Below, piece by piece: positions 57,486 through 64,000 of a stretch of 64,000 nt of DNA (its first letter is position 1; the number at the start of each line of letters is the position of its first letter). Made by a program: the position numbers and the translations under genes. Source of the stretch: Burkholderia sp. 9120 (GTDB lineage: Bacteria > Pseudomonadota > Gammaproteobacteria > Burkholderiales > Burkholderiaceae); NCBI RefSeq assembly GCF_000745015.1, contig NZ_JQNA01000002.1, forward strand, positions 3,224,001-3,288,000. The letters run 5' to 3'. The notes below the pieces were generated by a model. That model made no database searches. It worked only from the letters and a program-made list of their open reading frames with translations, and had not been told where the DNA came from.

Positions 57486-57549
57486 GCCGCCGCCCTTCGC
57501 TCAGTCTCAGCCTGAATCACTATTTCATCGTCACGTGGAGGTTCGTTCA

Positions 57550-58311
57550 ATGAATGCTGTTTCGCAGACCCCGTTGATTCTGATAACCGGTGGCGCTCGT
57601 GGCGTAGGCGCGGCGACTGCGCGGCTTGCTGCCGCGCGGGGCTACGACGTGGCGATAAGCTTCGTCTCCAACGAATCCGCCGCCCTTGCTGTGGCGGCCG
57701 ATGTGGAAGCCGCCGGTCGACGCGCTTTAGCGATGCGCGCGGACAGCGCAGATCCTGAGCAGGTCGCTCAGCTATTCGCCGCGATCGACCGGAAGTTCGG
57801 CCGTATCGACGTGCTGGTGAATAACGCCGCGATCATTGCACAGCAGTCGCGGCTGGAGGATCTCGAATTCGCGCGGATGCAGCGCATTTTCGCGGTCAAT
57901 TCGATCGGCCCGATCCTTTGTGCACAGCAGGCGGTGAAGCGGATGTCGCGTCGTCACAATGGTCGAGGCGGCGTCGTGATTAACGTCTCGTCGGCATCGG
58001 CCCGGCTCGGTAGTCCAAACGAGTATGTCGACTATGCTGCGTCGAAGGGTGCGCTTGAGACGTTCACCATCGGCTTCGCCAAAGAAGTCGCGCGGGATGG
58101 GATACGCGTCAACTGTATTCGCCCTGGACACATTTATACCGAGATGCATGCGAGCGGCGGAGAGCCGGGGCGGGTGGATCGCGTCAAAGACTCGATCCCC
58201 ATGGGACGAGGCGGTCAACCCGAAGAGGTTGCGCAGGCGATTCTGTGGCTGGCGAGCGCCGAGGCTTCGTTCGTCACCGGCACGTTCCTCGATGTCACCG
58301 GCGGCAAGTGA
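57550..58311 (+). CDS. SDR-family oxidoreductase (FabG-like)
   Basis: 253 residues. Cofactor site TGGARGVGAATARLA, NNAAII, catalytic NVSSASA with YAASK (YVDYAASKGALE), and the C-terminal SFVTGTFLDVTGGK. This matches glucose/3-oxoacyl reductase-type SDRs. It follows the Asp-nucleophile hydrolase and may act on its product. Substrate unknown. Confidence 0.87.
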   Translation: MNAVSQTPLILITGGARGVGAATARLAAARGYDVAISFVSNESAALAVAADVEAAGRRALAMRADSADPEQVAQLFAAIDRKFGRIDVLVNNAAIIAQQSRLEDLEFARMQRIFAVNSIGPILCAQQAVKRMSRRHNGRGGVVINVSSASARLGSPNEYVDYAASKGALETFTIGFAKEVARDGIRVNCIRPGHIYTEMHASGGEPGRVDRVKDSIPMGRGGQPEEVAQAILWLASAEASFVTGTFLDVTGGK

Positions 58312-58387
58312 GGTGAACGACAACGTGCGGCGTGCGACGTGCAGGGCTTTCATTGACGCAAGGTGTCAGGCATCTAAGCCCGGGTGC

Positions 58388-59344
58388 TCACGCGCGTTCC
58401 GCCACCCTCAGCAGTTGATCGAGAACCGGCGTGAGAAAGTGCACGCTCACGGCGTTGCCCTGTTCGATCGCGGCTGATAAAAGGCCGATGACCCAGAGCG
58501 ACGCGTAGAAGCCCGTCGCGCGCCTGCGCTCGCCTTGCGGCGCCCAACAGCGTAGCAGCGCTTCGGCGTAGCGGCGGCCACGTTCCCCGACCAGCGTGTC
58601 GATGTGCGCGAGCGTCGTGCCCAGCACGAGCAGTGGATCGCCGTAGCACACCGAGTCGAAGTCGATCAGTCCGCTCAGTTCGTTGTCGTCCACCAGGACG
58701 TTCTTGATGGTCAGATCGTGGAGAAAGCAGACCGGGCGCAGTGTGTCGAAGTAGTCTTCGAGCGACGCGCGTACGAGGCCCAGTCGCGCGCGAAAGCGGT
58801 CGATCGGCGTGGCATCCGCACGCGCGAGTGTCGCGACGTGAGACGCAATCGGGGTAGGCTCGTCGAAGATCTCCGTCCAGCGTGCACGAGGCGCACGGGC
58901 GCCGATCGCGGTCCAGCCGAAACCACCCTGCGCGGGGGCGGGCAGTTGTTGCGCCACCCGGCACTGGAAGGTGATCACGGCTTCGGCAATCCGTTCGGCC
59001 TGCCGGGCATCGAGCGAGTCGAAGACGTAGAAGAGATCGCGGCCGGGCAGCCAGTCGAGCACCACGAAATCGCCACCCGTGGGCGTGGTGCCTTGGGCCA
59101 GCACGGTCTGCACCGGCAGGCCGAGGCCATGCAGCGCCGCGAGATTCGCGCCGGTGTGCAAGAACGTTTGAGCTTTGGGGCTGACGCGTACCGCCAGTGA
59201 ACGGCCGCCGGCCATGTGGGCGCGGTACACCGTGTTGCTGCTGTGAGCGAACGCCTGGCGCTCGAGTCGCAGCGGCCGTTCGCCGTGTACGTCTGCGATG
59301 CATTGGGCGATTGCTGCATCGTCGTTGCCTGGCTGATCGCCCAT
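58388..59344 (-). CDS. Aminoglycoside phosphotransferase-family kinase (APH/HSK2-like)
   Basis: 318 residues with the kinase-like fold: the Lys-containing SLAVRVSPKA loop, catalytic FLHDLTIKNVLVDD (HD-x4-N) and metal-binding LIDFDSVCYGDP. Relatives phosphorylate aminoglycosides, homoserine, choline or fructosamine, and the family alone does not tell. It converges on an SDR gene, with about 76 bp between stops. I see no evidence of a resistance context. Confidence 0.85.
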   Translation of the reverse strand: MGDQPGNDDAAIAQCIADVHGERPLRLERQAFAHSSNTVYRAHMAGGRSLAVRVSPKAQTFLHTGANLAALHGLGLPVQTVLAQGTTPTGGDFVVLDWLPGRDLFYVFDSLDARQAERIAEAVITFQCRVAQQLPAPAQGGFGWTAIGARAPRARWTEIFDEPTPIASHVATLARADATPIDRFRARLGLVRASLEDYFDTLRPVCFLHDLTIKNVLVDDNELSGLIDFDSVCYGDPLLVLGTTLAHIDTLVGERGRRYAEALLRCWAPQGERRRATGFYASLWVIGLLSAAIEQGNAVSVHFLTPVLDQLLRVAERA

Positions 59345-59689
59345 CTTGCCGCCCGGTGTGCCTTGGTAGCGGCGTATTACAGCAGGCGGGGGCAGGGCTC
59401 GGCAATTGACCGATTATTGGAGAATGTTTCGGGCGTAACGGGAGAGGTAAGGTAGGTGGGCGTGTGCTGTTGGTGTTGTCATGCCGCGTAACCCGTCGAA
59501 ATATTCTGGCTGAGTTTGTGGGGGCGTTGGTGAGGTTAGGCGGGGGGCGCTGATTCAACCGGTTTTTTTCAAGGGTTCCGACTTCACCCAAAGCAGACCG
59601 CCGCGACTTCTGACAGCGACGATTCAAAAATATTCGTAGCCGGCGAGGAGAGCGGAGCGCTCCTCCACGAGCCCCGAATAGGTTGCTGC
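59345..59689. other. Intergenic stretch before the AT-rich gene
   Basis: 345 bp with no supportable gene. It contains G-rich runs (GGCGGGGGGCG) and a hairpin GAGGAG/CTCCTC at 59645-59665 that could end the reverse-strand membrane gene. Confidence 0.4.
59645..59665 (-). terminator. Hairpin after the AT-rich membrane gene
   Basis: GAGGAG, nine-base loop, CTCCTC, 25 bp past the stop of the reverse-strand gene at 59690. Short stem, modest support. Confidence 0.33.
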
Positions 59690-60325
59690 CTATGAAGATG
59701 GATGATCGATGAATTGGTATTGGATTATCGCGTCGCGATATCCCAGGATGGTGCCGATAATAATCGCCAGAAACACAACGCCCAGAATGATTGGTTTTTT
59801 TGAGCGATGACGGATTCCGGCATCGAAGTAAAATAGGCTAAACGTTGTGACCAACCCCTGGCATGCCAGCGTCGCGAGATATCTCTTCAGGCTTATGCCG
59901 TGTTGATACGGCATCCAGTTTTCCCCCTCATTTATTCCAAGATTGAAATCAGTGGGTGTCAAATAATCATAGCAATACCAGGTCGCAATCGAGATCAACG
60001 GGACCATCAGACCGATAAAAATGTACGCGTATCGACCAACACGAGGATGAAGAACGCGCGTCATGAACGACTGGGCGATCTGGGATAGTGAAAATACAAT
60101 AAATATTCCAATCGCCGCTACAAGGCTAAACAACGGCGGAGTTAAAATCATCATCAACACGGCGTTGCTTTTGGATCTGTTCGGATTTCCGTGGATAAAA
60201 TCGATCAACACCAGGGAGGTGACAATAGATATGGACAAAATCAAGGCAGCGAAAAAGGCGATCCAAAGTAGGCTTTTTGTAAATAAATATCGCGTATCAG
60301 TTCCCTTCTCGCTTCTTGTATTCAT
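59690..60325 (-). CDS. AT-rich gene for a multi-spanning membrane protein, no family recognised
   Basis: 211 residues with about five hydrophobic segments (LLWIAFFAALILSISIVTSL, LFSLVAAIGIFIVFSLS, YIFIGLMVPLISIATWY, a fourth near 150-165, and LGVVFLAIIIGTILGY). Composition is clearly A+T-richer than neighbours, with frequent ATA, AAA and TTT codons. It stands alone between a GC-rich kinase gene and hpnH. It probably came by horizontal transfer. Function unknown. Confidence 0.68.
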   Translation of the reverse strand: MNTRSEKGTDTRYLFTKSLLWIAFFAALILSISIVTSLVLIDFIHGNPNRSKSNAVLMMILTPPLFSLVAAIGIFIVFSLSQIAQSFMTRVLHPRVGRYAYIFIGLMVPLISIATWYCYDYLTPTDFNLGINEGENWMPYQHGISLKRYLATLACQGLVTTFSLFYFDAGIRHRSKKPIILGVVFLAIIIGTILGYRDAIIQYQFIDHPSS

Positions 60326-60726
60326 ATTTTGATCGAAAGAGTCGAACGTTATTTATCGTGACAATTATTGTTCCAGAAAAACAGAAAGTCGACATCTCGA
60401 TCACATGTCGCCGTCTGGCCGCCCTCGGAATCCGACGACGGCCCGCGTGCGACCCATCAAGGGCGGCTTGACCGTCAAAAACGGCCATTTATAGCCCAAG
60501 TCCCTGCCCGCTGGCATTCCGGCCAGGCAGGCGATGCAGGGCGATCCAATATGCGCCGGCCGACCTCGCCGCCCAGATTGTGCGATCATTGCGCCCAAAG
60601 TCGACAATTGACGCGACGGAAGAGTCTTTGGCCCATGATCGAACCCCCAATCGGGCGCCCGGTATTGGATAGACCACCGTTGCACGTTGCCTGTCGAGTC
60701 ACCGGTTAACGAGGAGTATTTGCAAC
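60326..60726. other. Intergenic stretch and upstream region of hpnH
   Basis: About 400 bp. The first part is AT-rich and fits the foreign gene; the rest is GC-rich. An AACGAGGAG site precedes hpnH. No other gene supported; a palindromic core GGCCGGCC-like stretch is not evident. Confidence 0.4.
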
Positions 60727-62283
60727 ATGGCAGTCCCAATTTCGCAGGCCTGGACGGTCGCTACCTACGTCCTGAAACAGAAGCTGATGCGGCGTCGTCG
60801 CTATCCGCTCGTCCTCATGCTCGAGCCGCTGATGCGCTGCAATCTCGCGTGTGCGGGATGCGGGAAGATTCAATACCCGGCGCACGTCCTGAAATCTGAG
60901 CTGACGCCGGAGCAATGCTTCAAGGCTGTCGAGGAATGCGGCACGCCGATGGTCGCGATTCCGGGCGGCGAACCGCTTCTGCATCCGCAGATGCCCGAGA
61001 TCGTCGCGGGCCTCGTCGCGCGTAAAAAGTACGTCTATATGTGTACGAACGCGCTGCTCCTCGCGAAGAACCTGCACCTGTTCAAGCCGAGCAAGTACCT
61101 GTCGTTCTCGGTTCACGTCGACGGCCAGCGCGAGCATCACGACTTTGCGGTGTGCCGCGAAGGCGGCTACGACATCGCGATGGAAGGCGTGCGTGCGGCC
61201 GTGGCGGCGGGTTTCCGCGTCACGACCAATACCACCCTGTTCGACGGCGCCGATCCGAACAGCGTGCGCCTGCACTTTGACGAAATGATGGAAGCGGGCG
61301 TCGAAAGCATGATGGTGTCGCCCGGCTACACGTACGACAAGGCACCGGACCAGAAGCACTTCCTCGGCCGCGCACGTTCGAAAAAGCTGTTCCGCTCGAT
61401 CCTGTCGAACCGGAAGAAAAGCTGGCGCTTCAACGCTTCGCCGATGTTCATGGAATTCTTGATGGGCAAGAAGGAGCTGACCTGCACGCCGTGGGGTATG
61501 CCGACGTACAGCATCTTCGGTTGGCAAAAGCCGTGTTACCTGCTTCAGGACGGCTACGCCGACACCTTCGACGAACTGATGGAAAGCGTGAAGTGGTCCG
61601 AATACGGCACCGAAAGCGGCAATCCGAAGTGCGCGAACTGCATGGTGCACTCGGGTTACGAGGCGAGCGGCGTGAACTACACGTTCGGTTCGTTCAAGGG
61701 CATGTTCCAGACGGTCAAGGCCATGCTGTTCGATCGCTACGAAGACCGTGAGGCGACCGAGATTCTCGCCGGCTGGAAGAAAACCACGCACGAAGTGCCG
61801 ATTACGTTTATCCCGAAGGCGCAGCGCGCCGACGCCGCGAAGACTGAAGAAGTCCAGGCCGTCGCGCAACCGGTCAAGGCAGTCGCGCCGGATGAGATGG
61901 AGAACGCTCCTGGCACGGCACACGAGAAACTCGAAGGCTGGGCGCCCGAACTGACGACCGAAGCGGAAGTGCGCGAGGCGATGGAAAAGGCCTTCGACTA
62001 CCGTGGCGACGTCACGATCACCCGCAAGGACGGCTCGGCTGTCGCGGGCTATCTGTACGACCGCCAGTACGGCGCGGCCTTCAAGGACTGCTTCGTGCGG
62101 ATCATTCCGACCGGCAAGAAGGACAAGGAAACCATTCCGTACGCGCAGATCGGTTCCATTGCGTTCACCGGCAAGGACACCGCCGCCGGCAAGACCTTCG
62201 AGAATTGGGTCAAGCGATACTGGGAGAAGAAAGCTGCCGGTGAGCAGAACATCCAGATCGAGCCGGAATATCTCGGCGACTAA
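60727..62283 (+). CDS. hpnH: Hopanoid adenosyltransferase HpnH (radical SAM) with C-terminal extension
   Basis: 518-residue enzyme that attaches the 5'-deoxyadenosyl group to diploptene, the first step to C35 hopanoids of the bacterial outer membrane. The radical SAM motif is C38-NLA-C42-AG-C45. The central DUF3463-type region follows (CTPWGMPTYSIFGWQKPCYL, PKCANCMVHSGYEASGV). Typical HpnH proteins are about 330-390 residues; here about 130 extra residues (about 385-518) add a beta-rich domain (VREAMEKAFDYRGDVTITRK, then GSIAFTGKDTAAGKTFENWV). Start ATG follows GAGGAG by 11 nt. Confidence 0.92.
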   Translation: MAVPISQAWTVATYVLKQKLMRRRRYPLVLMLEPLMRCNLACAGCGKIQYPAHVLKSELTPEQCFKAVEECGTPMVAIPGGEPLLHPQMPEIVAGLVARKKYVYMCTNALLLAKNLHLFKPSKYLSFSVHVDGQREHHDFAVCREGGYDIAMEGVRAAVAAGFRVTTNTTLFDGADPNSVRLHFDEMMEAGVESMMVSPGYTYDKAPDQKHFLGRARSKKLFRSILSNRKKSWRFNASPMFMEFLMGKKELTCTPWGMPTYSIFGWQKPCYLLQDGYADTFDELMESVKWSEYGTESGNPKCANCMVHSGYEASGVNYTFGSFKGMFQTVKAMLFDRYEDREATEILAGWKKTTHEVPITFIPKAQRADAAKTEEVQAVAQPVKAVAPDEMENAPGTAHEKLEGWAPELTTEAEVREAMEKAFDYRGDVTITRKDGSAVAGYLYDRQYGAAFKDCFVRIIPTGKKDKETIPYAQIGSIAFTGKDTAAGKTFENWVKRYWEKKAAGEQNIQIEPEYLGD

Positions 62284-62291
62284 TCGTTAAA

Positions 62292-62331
62292 GACGGCCGG
62301 CCGGCATTCAGACGAATGCCCGGCTGGCGTC
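62292..62331 (+). terminator. Hairpin after hpnH
   Basis: GACGGCCGGCCGGCATTC, loop AGAC, GAATGCCCGGCTGGCGTC; mostly paired with bulges, 9 bp past the stop. Likely hpnH terminator. Confidence 0.45.
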
Positions 62332-62420
62332 TTGCGAACTTCAATCCTGTCGAAGCCAGGTGGGCAATGTGGATGCCATGCACAGCGCCCCGGGCTCACT
62401 CGCATAGTGGCAACGGTACT

Positions 62421-62771
62421 TCAACCGCGGACCGCCACAGTAACCACCACAAGAGCCGAGAAGAGCAGCGCCGGGGCGAGATGCCGGAACGGTTCCCGAT
62501 TGCGCACCAACGTGAAAAGCGCGCCGATCATGATCGCGCCGGCCAACGCCAGGCCTAACACTCTCGTTTGTTGTCCAGCGAGAAGCGCCGCACTCAACAG
62601 CTCAAGCGCGCCACAAAGCAAATGAAACCAGGCTGGGTAACCCCAGCGTGCGAAGTCACGCTTCACCGCGCCGCGTCCCACGAGATTGACCACGCCAGCC
62701 ACCGCGAACAGCACCGCGACGATCATCGCGAGAATCGATTCTAAAGATGCGGTGTCGAGCGCCATCGTCAT
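62421..62771 (-). CDS. DoxX-family membrane protein
   Basis: 116 residues with four hydrophobic segments (AMIVAVLFAVAGVVNL, WFHLLCGALELLSAALLAG, LGLALAGAIMIGALF, ALLFSALVVVTVAV), the DoxX-like pattern. Its ATG overlaps the upstream epimerase stop by 4 bp (ATGA), giving translational coupling. DoxX-like proteins are linked to redox or quinone functions but the role here is open. Confidence 0.84.
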   Translation of the reverse strand: MTMALDTASLESILAMIVAVLFAVAGVVNLVGRGAVKRDFARWGYPAWFHLLCGALELLSAALLAGQQTRVLGLALAGAIMIGALFTLVRNREPFRHLAPALLFSALVVVTVAVRG

Positions 62772-63691
62772 GCTCCGTTGCCTTGCTGAAAGTGCGTCTG
62801 CACGGAGAGGTCCGCGATCAGTCGTGGGCCGTGGGGTTCCCAGGCAAGGACCCGCCGGGCGTGCTGGCCGCTGACTGTCTGGTCGAGCGCTAGTGCATCA
62901 GCAAATGGCCCAAGCGCTTGGCGAGCATCGTCGAGCGGCCAGAATTCGACGCGATCGGCGCCGACCGAGGCCCGGATCGCTTCGCCCATTTCGGCGACGG
63001 CAACGGCGTCTTCCGCGACTACGTTGAGGATTTGTCCCGTAACTGGAGCGTCTCCGCTTGCCGCCCGCTCCACCGCGCTCAGATATGCCGTGGCGAGATC
63101 GTCGACGTGCACGGCAGGCCAGTGGTTGCGACCATCGCCGACGACTCTCACACTGCCGGTCTGACGGACCATACCGGCGAGCATGCCGAAGACACCGCCA
63201 CCGTAGCCGTGCACCATCGCCGGTCTGAGGATCACGGCGCCAATCGAGCGGCGTGCTGCCAGCGCCAGCACGTGTTGCTCCACAGCCGGCCGCCACGCGA
63301 CGAGTGGTGTCGGGTTCAGCGCCGTTGCTTCCGTCGCGCATTCGCCCTCCGTATTCCCGTAGACCCAGGTGCCCGACGTATAGACAAACGCCGCGCCCGG
63401 ACGCAAATGCGACAGCATTGCCTCAACGGCGGCCTTGTCGGCAGCAGCGGCGGAAGCGTCGTTGGTCGACGCGGCGTGCACCACGCCATCAGCGGCGCCG
63501 GCAGCCGCCGCGAAAGACTGCGGCTCACGCAGGTCGCCGGCATGCAGTTTCACGCCGAGACGTGCCAGCGCGCGGGCGGCCGCCGAGCCGTCCTGGCGCA
63601 CCAGCGCCGTCACTTGATGGCCGAGGCCGATTGCCTTGCGCGCGACCGCTTGCCCGATGTAGCCCGTGCCACCAGTAATGAACAGTTCCAT
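62768..63691 (-). CDS. NAD-dependent epimerase/dehydratase (atypical SDR)
   Basis: 307 residues. The dinucleotide site is ITGGTGYIGQAVARKA at residues 5-20, and the middle YTSGTWVYGN followed by AVILRPAMVHGYGGG is typical of extended SDRs. The active-site YxxxK is not obvious in the expected place, so catalysis may be altered. Divergent from a TetR gene and followed by a DoxX gene in an operon controlled by the paired palindromes at 63736-63791. Confidence 0.86.
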   Translation of the reverse strand: MELFITGGTGYIGQAVARKAIGLGHQVTALVRQDGSAAARALARLGVKLHAGDLREPQSFAAAAGAADGVVHAASTNDASAAAADKAAVEAMLSHLRPGAAFVYTSGTWVYGNTEGECATEATALNPTPLVAWRPAVEQHVLALAARRSIGAVILRPAMVHGYGGGVFGMLAGMVRQTGSVRVVGDGRNHWPAVHVDDLATAYLSAVERAASGDAPVTGQILNVVAEDAVAVAEMGEAIRASVGADRVEFWPLDDARQALGPFADALALDQTVSGQHARRVLAWEPHGPRLIADLSVQTHFQQGNGA

Positions 63692-63735
63692 AGCGTTTCC
63701 CTCGATGAATGTCTGCGAAGTCGATAAATCACTCG

Positions 63736-63757
63736 AACGAGACTCATGAGTCTCGTT
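63736..63757. promoter_or_regulatory. Perfect 22-bp palindrome (TetR operator copy 1)
   Basis: AACGAGACTCA and TGAGTCTCGTT are exact reverse complements. It is just downstream of the predicted epimerase promoter and shares ACGAGACT with copy 2. Confidence 0.72.
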
Positions 63758-63764
63758 TCCGCAA

Positions 63765-63793
63765 ATCTAAACGAGACTGACCAGTCTTGTCAA
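63765..63793 (-). promoter_or_regulatory. Epimerase-DoxX promoter with TetR operator copy 2
   Basis: On the reverse strand, TTGACA (63788-63793), 17 bp, then TTAGAT (63765-63770) gives a near-consensus sigma-70 promoter. The spacer holds an imperfect palindrome CGAGACTG/CAGTCTTG (63772-63789). Sites 1 and 2 bracket the promoter. Confidence 0.72.
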
Positions 63794-63822
63794 CGGTCCG
63801 GCGATCTGTTATTTATCGGGGG

Positions 63823-64000
63823 ATGAACACGCCCTCTCTCCCCGATCTGAGCCCGCTGCAACTCCGTAAGCGATCCGCCATCCTCGACGGTGCGAAAACC
63901 GTTTTTTTACGCCAGGGTTTCGGCCTGGCAACGATGGACGATGTCGCCGCGGCTGCTGGCGTCGGCAAGCAGACGGTCTACCGCCACTTCAAGTCGAAGG
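63823..64000 (+). CDS. TetR-family repressor, N-terminal part (runs off right edge)
   Basis: First 59 codons of a TetR protein: SAILDGAKTVFLRQGFGLAT and the helix-turn-helix DDVAAAAGVGKQTVYRHF. The start ATG follows GGGGG. It is divergent from the epimerase-DoxX operon and surely binds the two palindromes between them. The C-terminal domain is outside the window. Confidence 0.85.
   Translation, partial: MNTPSLPDLSPLQLRKRSAILDGAKTVFLRQGFGLATMDDVAAAAGVGKQTVYRHFKSK

Noticed and set aside
58388..59344. Aminoglycoside resistance gene
   Set aside because: The APH fold is real but the family includes many metabolic kinases, and there is no integron, IS or other resistance gene nearby.
60706..61923. 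405-codon reverse frame over hpnH
   Set aside because: Antisense to a well-defined radical SAM gene and rich in Arg, His and Leu without any domain.

Overview
The window is a stretch of chromosome from a high-GC beta-proteobacterium, most likely Paraburkholderia or a close Burkholderiaceae relative. The evidence is the GC-rich codon use, the density of LysR, TetR, AraC and HxlR regulators each paired with an oxidoreductase, a hopanoid gene (hpnH), a dialkylglycine decarboxylase gene almost identical to the Burkholderia cepacia type, and beta-class GST and quinone-type D-lactate dehydrogenase genes. I see no rRNA, tRNA, CRISPR array or prophage. Genus placement is inferred from protein character, not from a marker gene. 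Layout: 1-5.4 kb holds the start of an ABC-F ATPase, a tautomerase, a frameshifted small secreted protein, an SDR with a divergent GlxA-type regulator, and a TRIC-type channel. 5.4-8.3 kb holds a complete IS21-family element (istA/istB with nested terminal repeats) that has replaced the N-terminus of an arsR gene. 8.3-17.6 kb is a mixed accessory region: a periplasmic phospholipase D-like protein, a GNAT-Nudix fusion, another GNAT, a 134-bp MITE-like inverted repeat, a DHFR-like reductase, a class V aminotransferase, DUF523 followed by a MerR-P-loop fusion, and a TetR-CPBP protease pair. 17.7-33 kb is a run of small regulator/enzyme modules: dgdR-dgdA, TetR, DinB, cupin, cytochrome b561, TetR-SDR with a paired operator, AraC, dld with its LysR, and GST with its HxlR. 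34.3-48.9 kb is the metabolic core. A three-gene ribose-type ABC importer (SBP, permease, ATPase) is divergent from deoC (deoxyribose-phosphate aldolase), a two-domain ALDH16-type aldehyde dehydrogenase, a PfkB sugar kinase and a second four-gene ABC importer, closed by a convergent deoR repressor. Sequences matching the E. coli DeoR operator at 13 of 16 positions lie upstream of both deoC and deoR. Together these predict uptake of deoxyribose or deoxynucleosides, phosphorylation, cleavage to glyceraldehyde-3-phosphate plus acetaldehyde, and oxidation of the acetaldehyde to acetate, all under DeoR. 49-64 kb holds VOC, RidA and GNAT genes, an arylsulfatase with its radical-SAM maturase, LysR/DMT, a hydrolase/SDR pair, an APH-type kinase, an AT-rich membrane-protein gene that looks foreign, hpnH with an unusual C-terminal extension, and an epimerase-DoxX operon facing a TetR gene across a double palindromic operator; the window ends inside that TetR gene.
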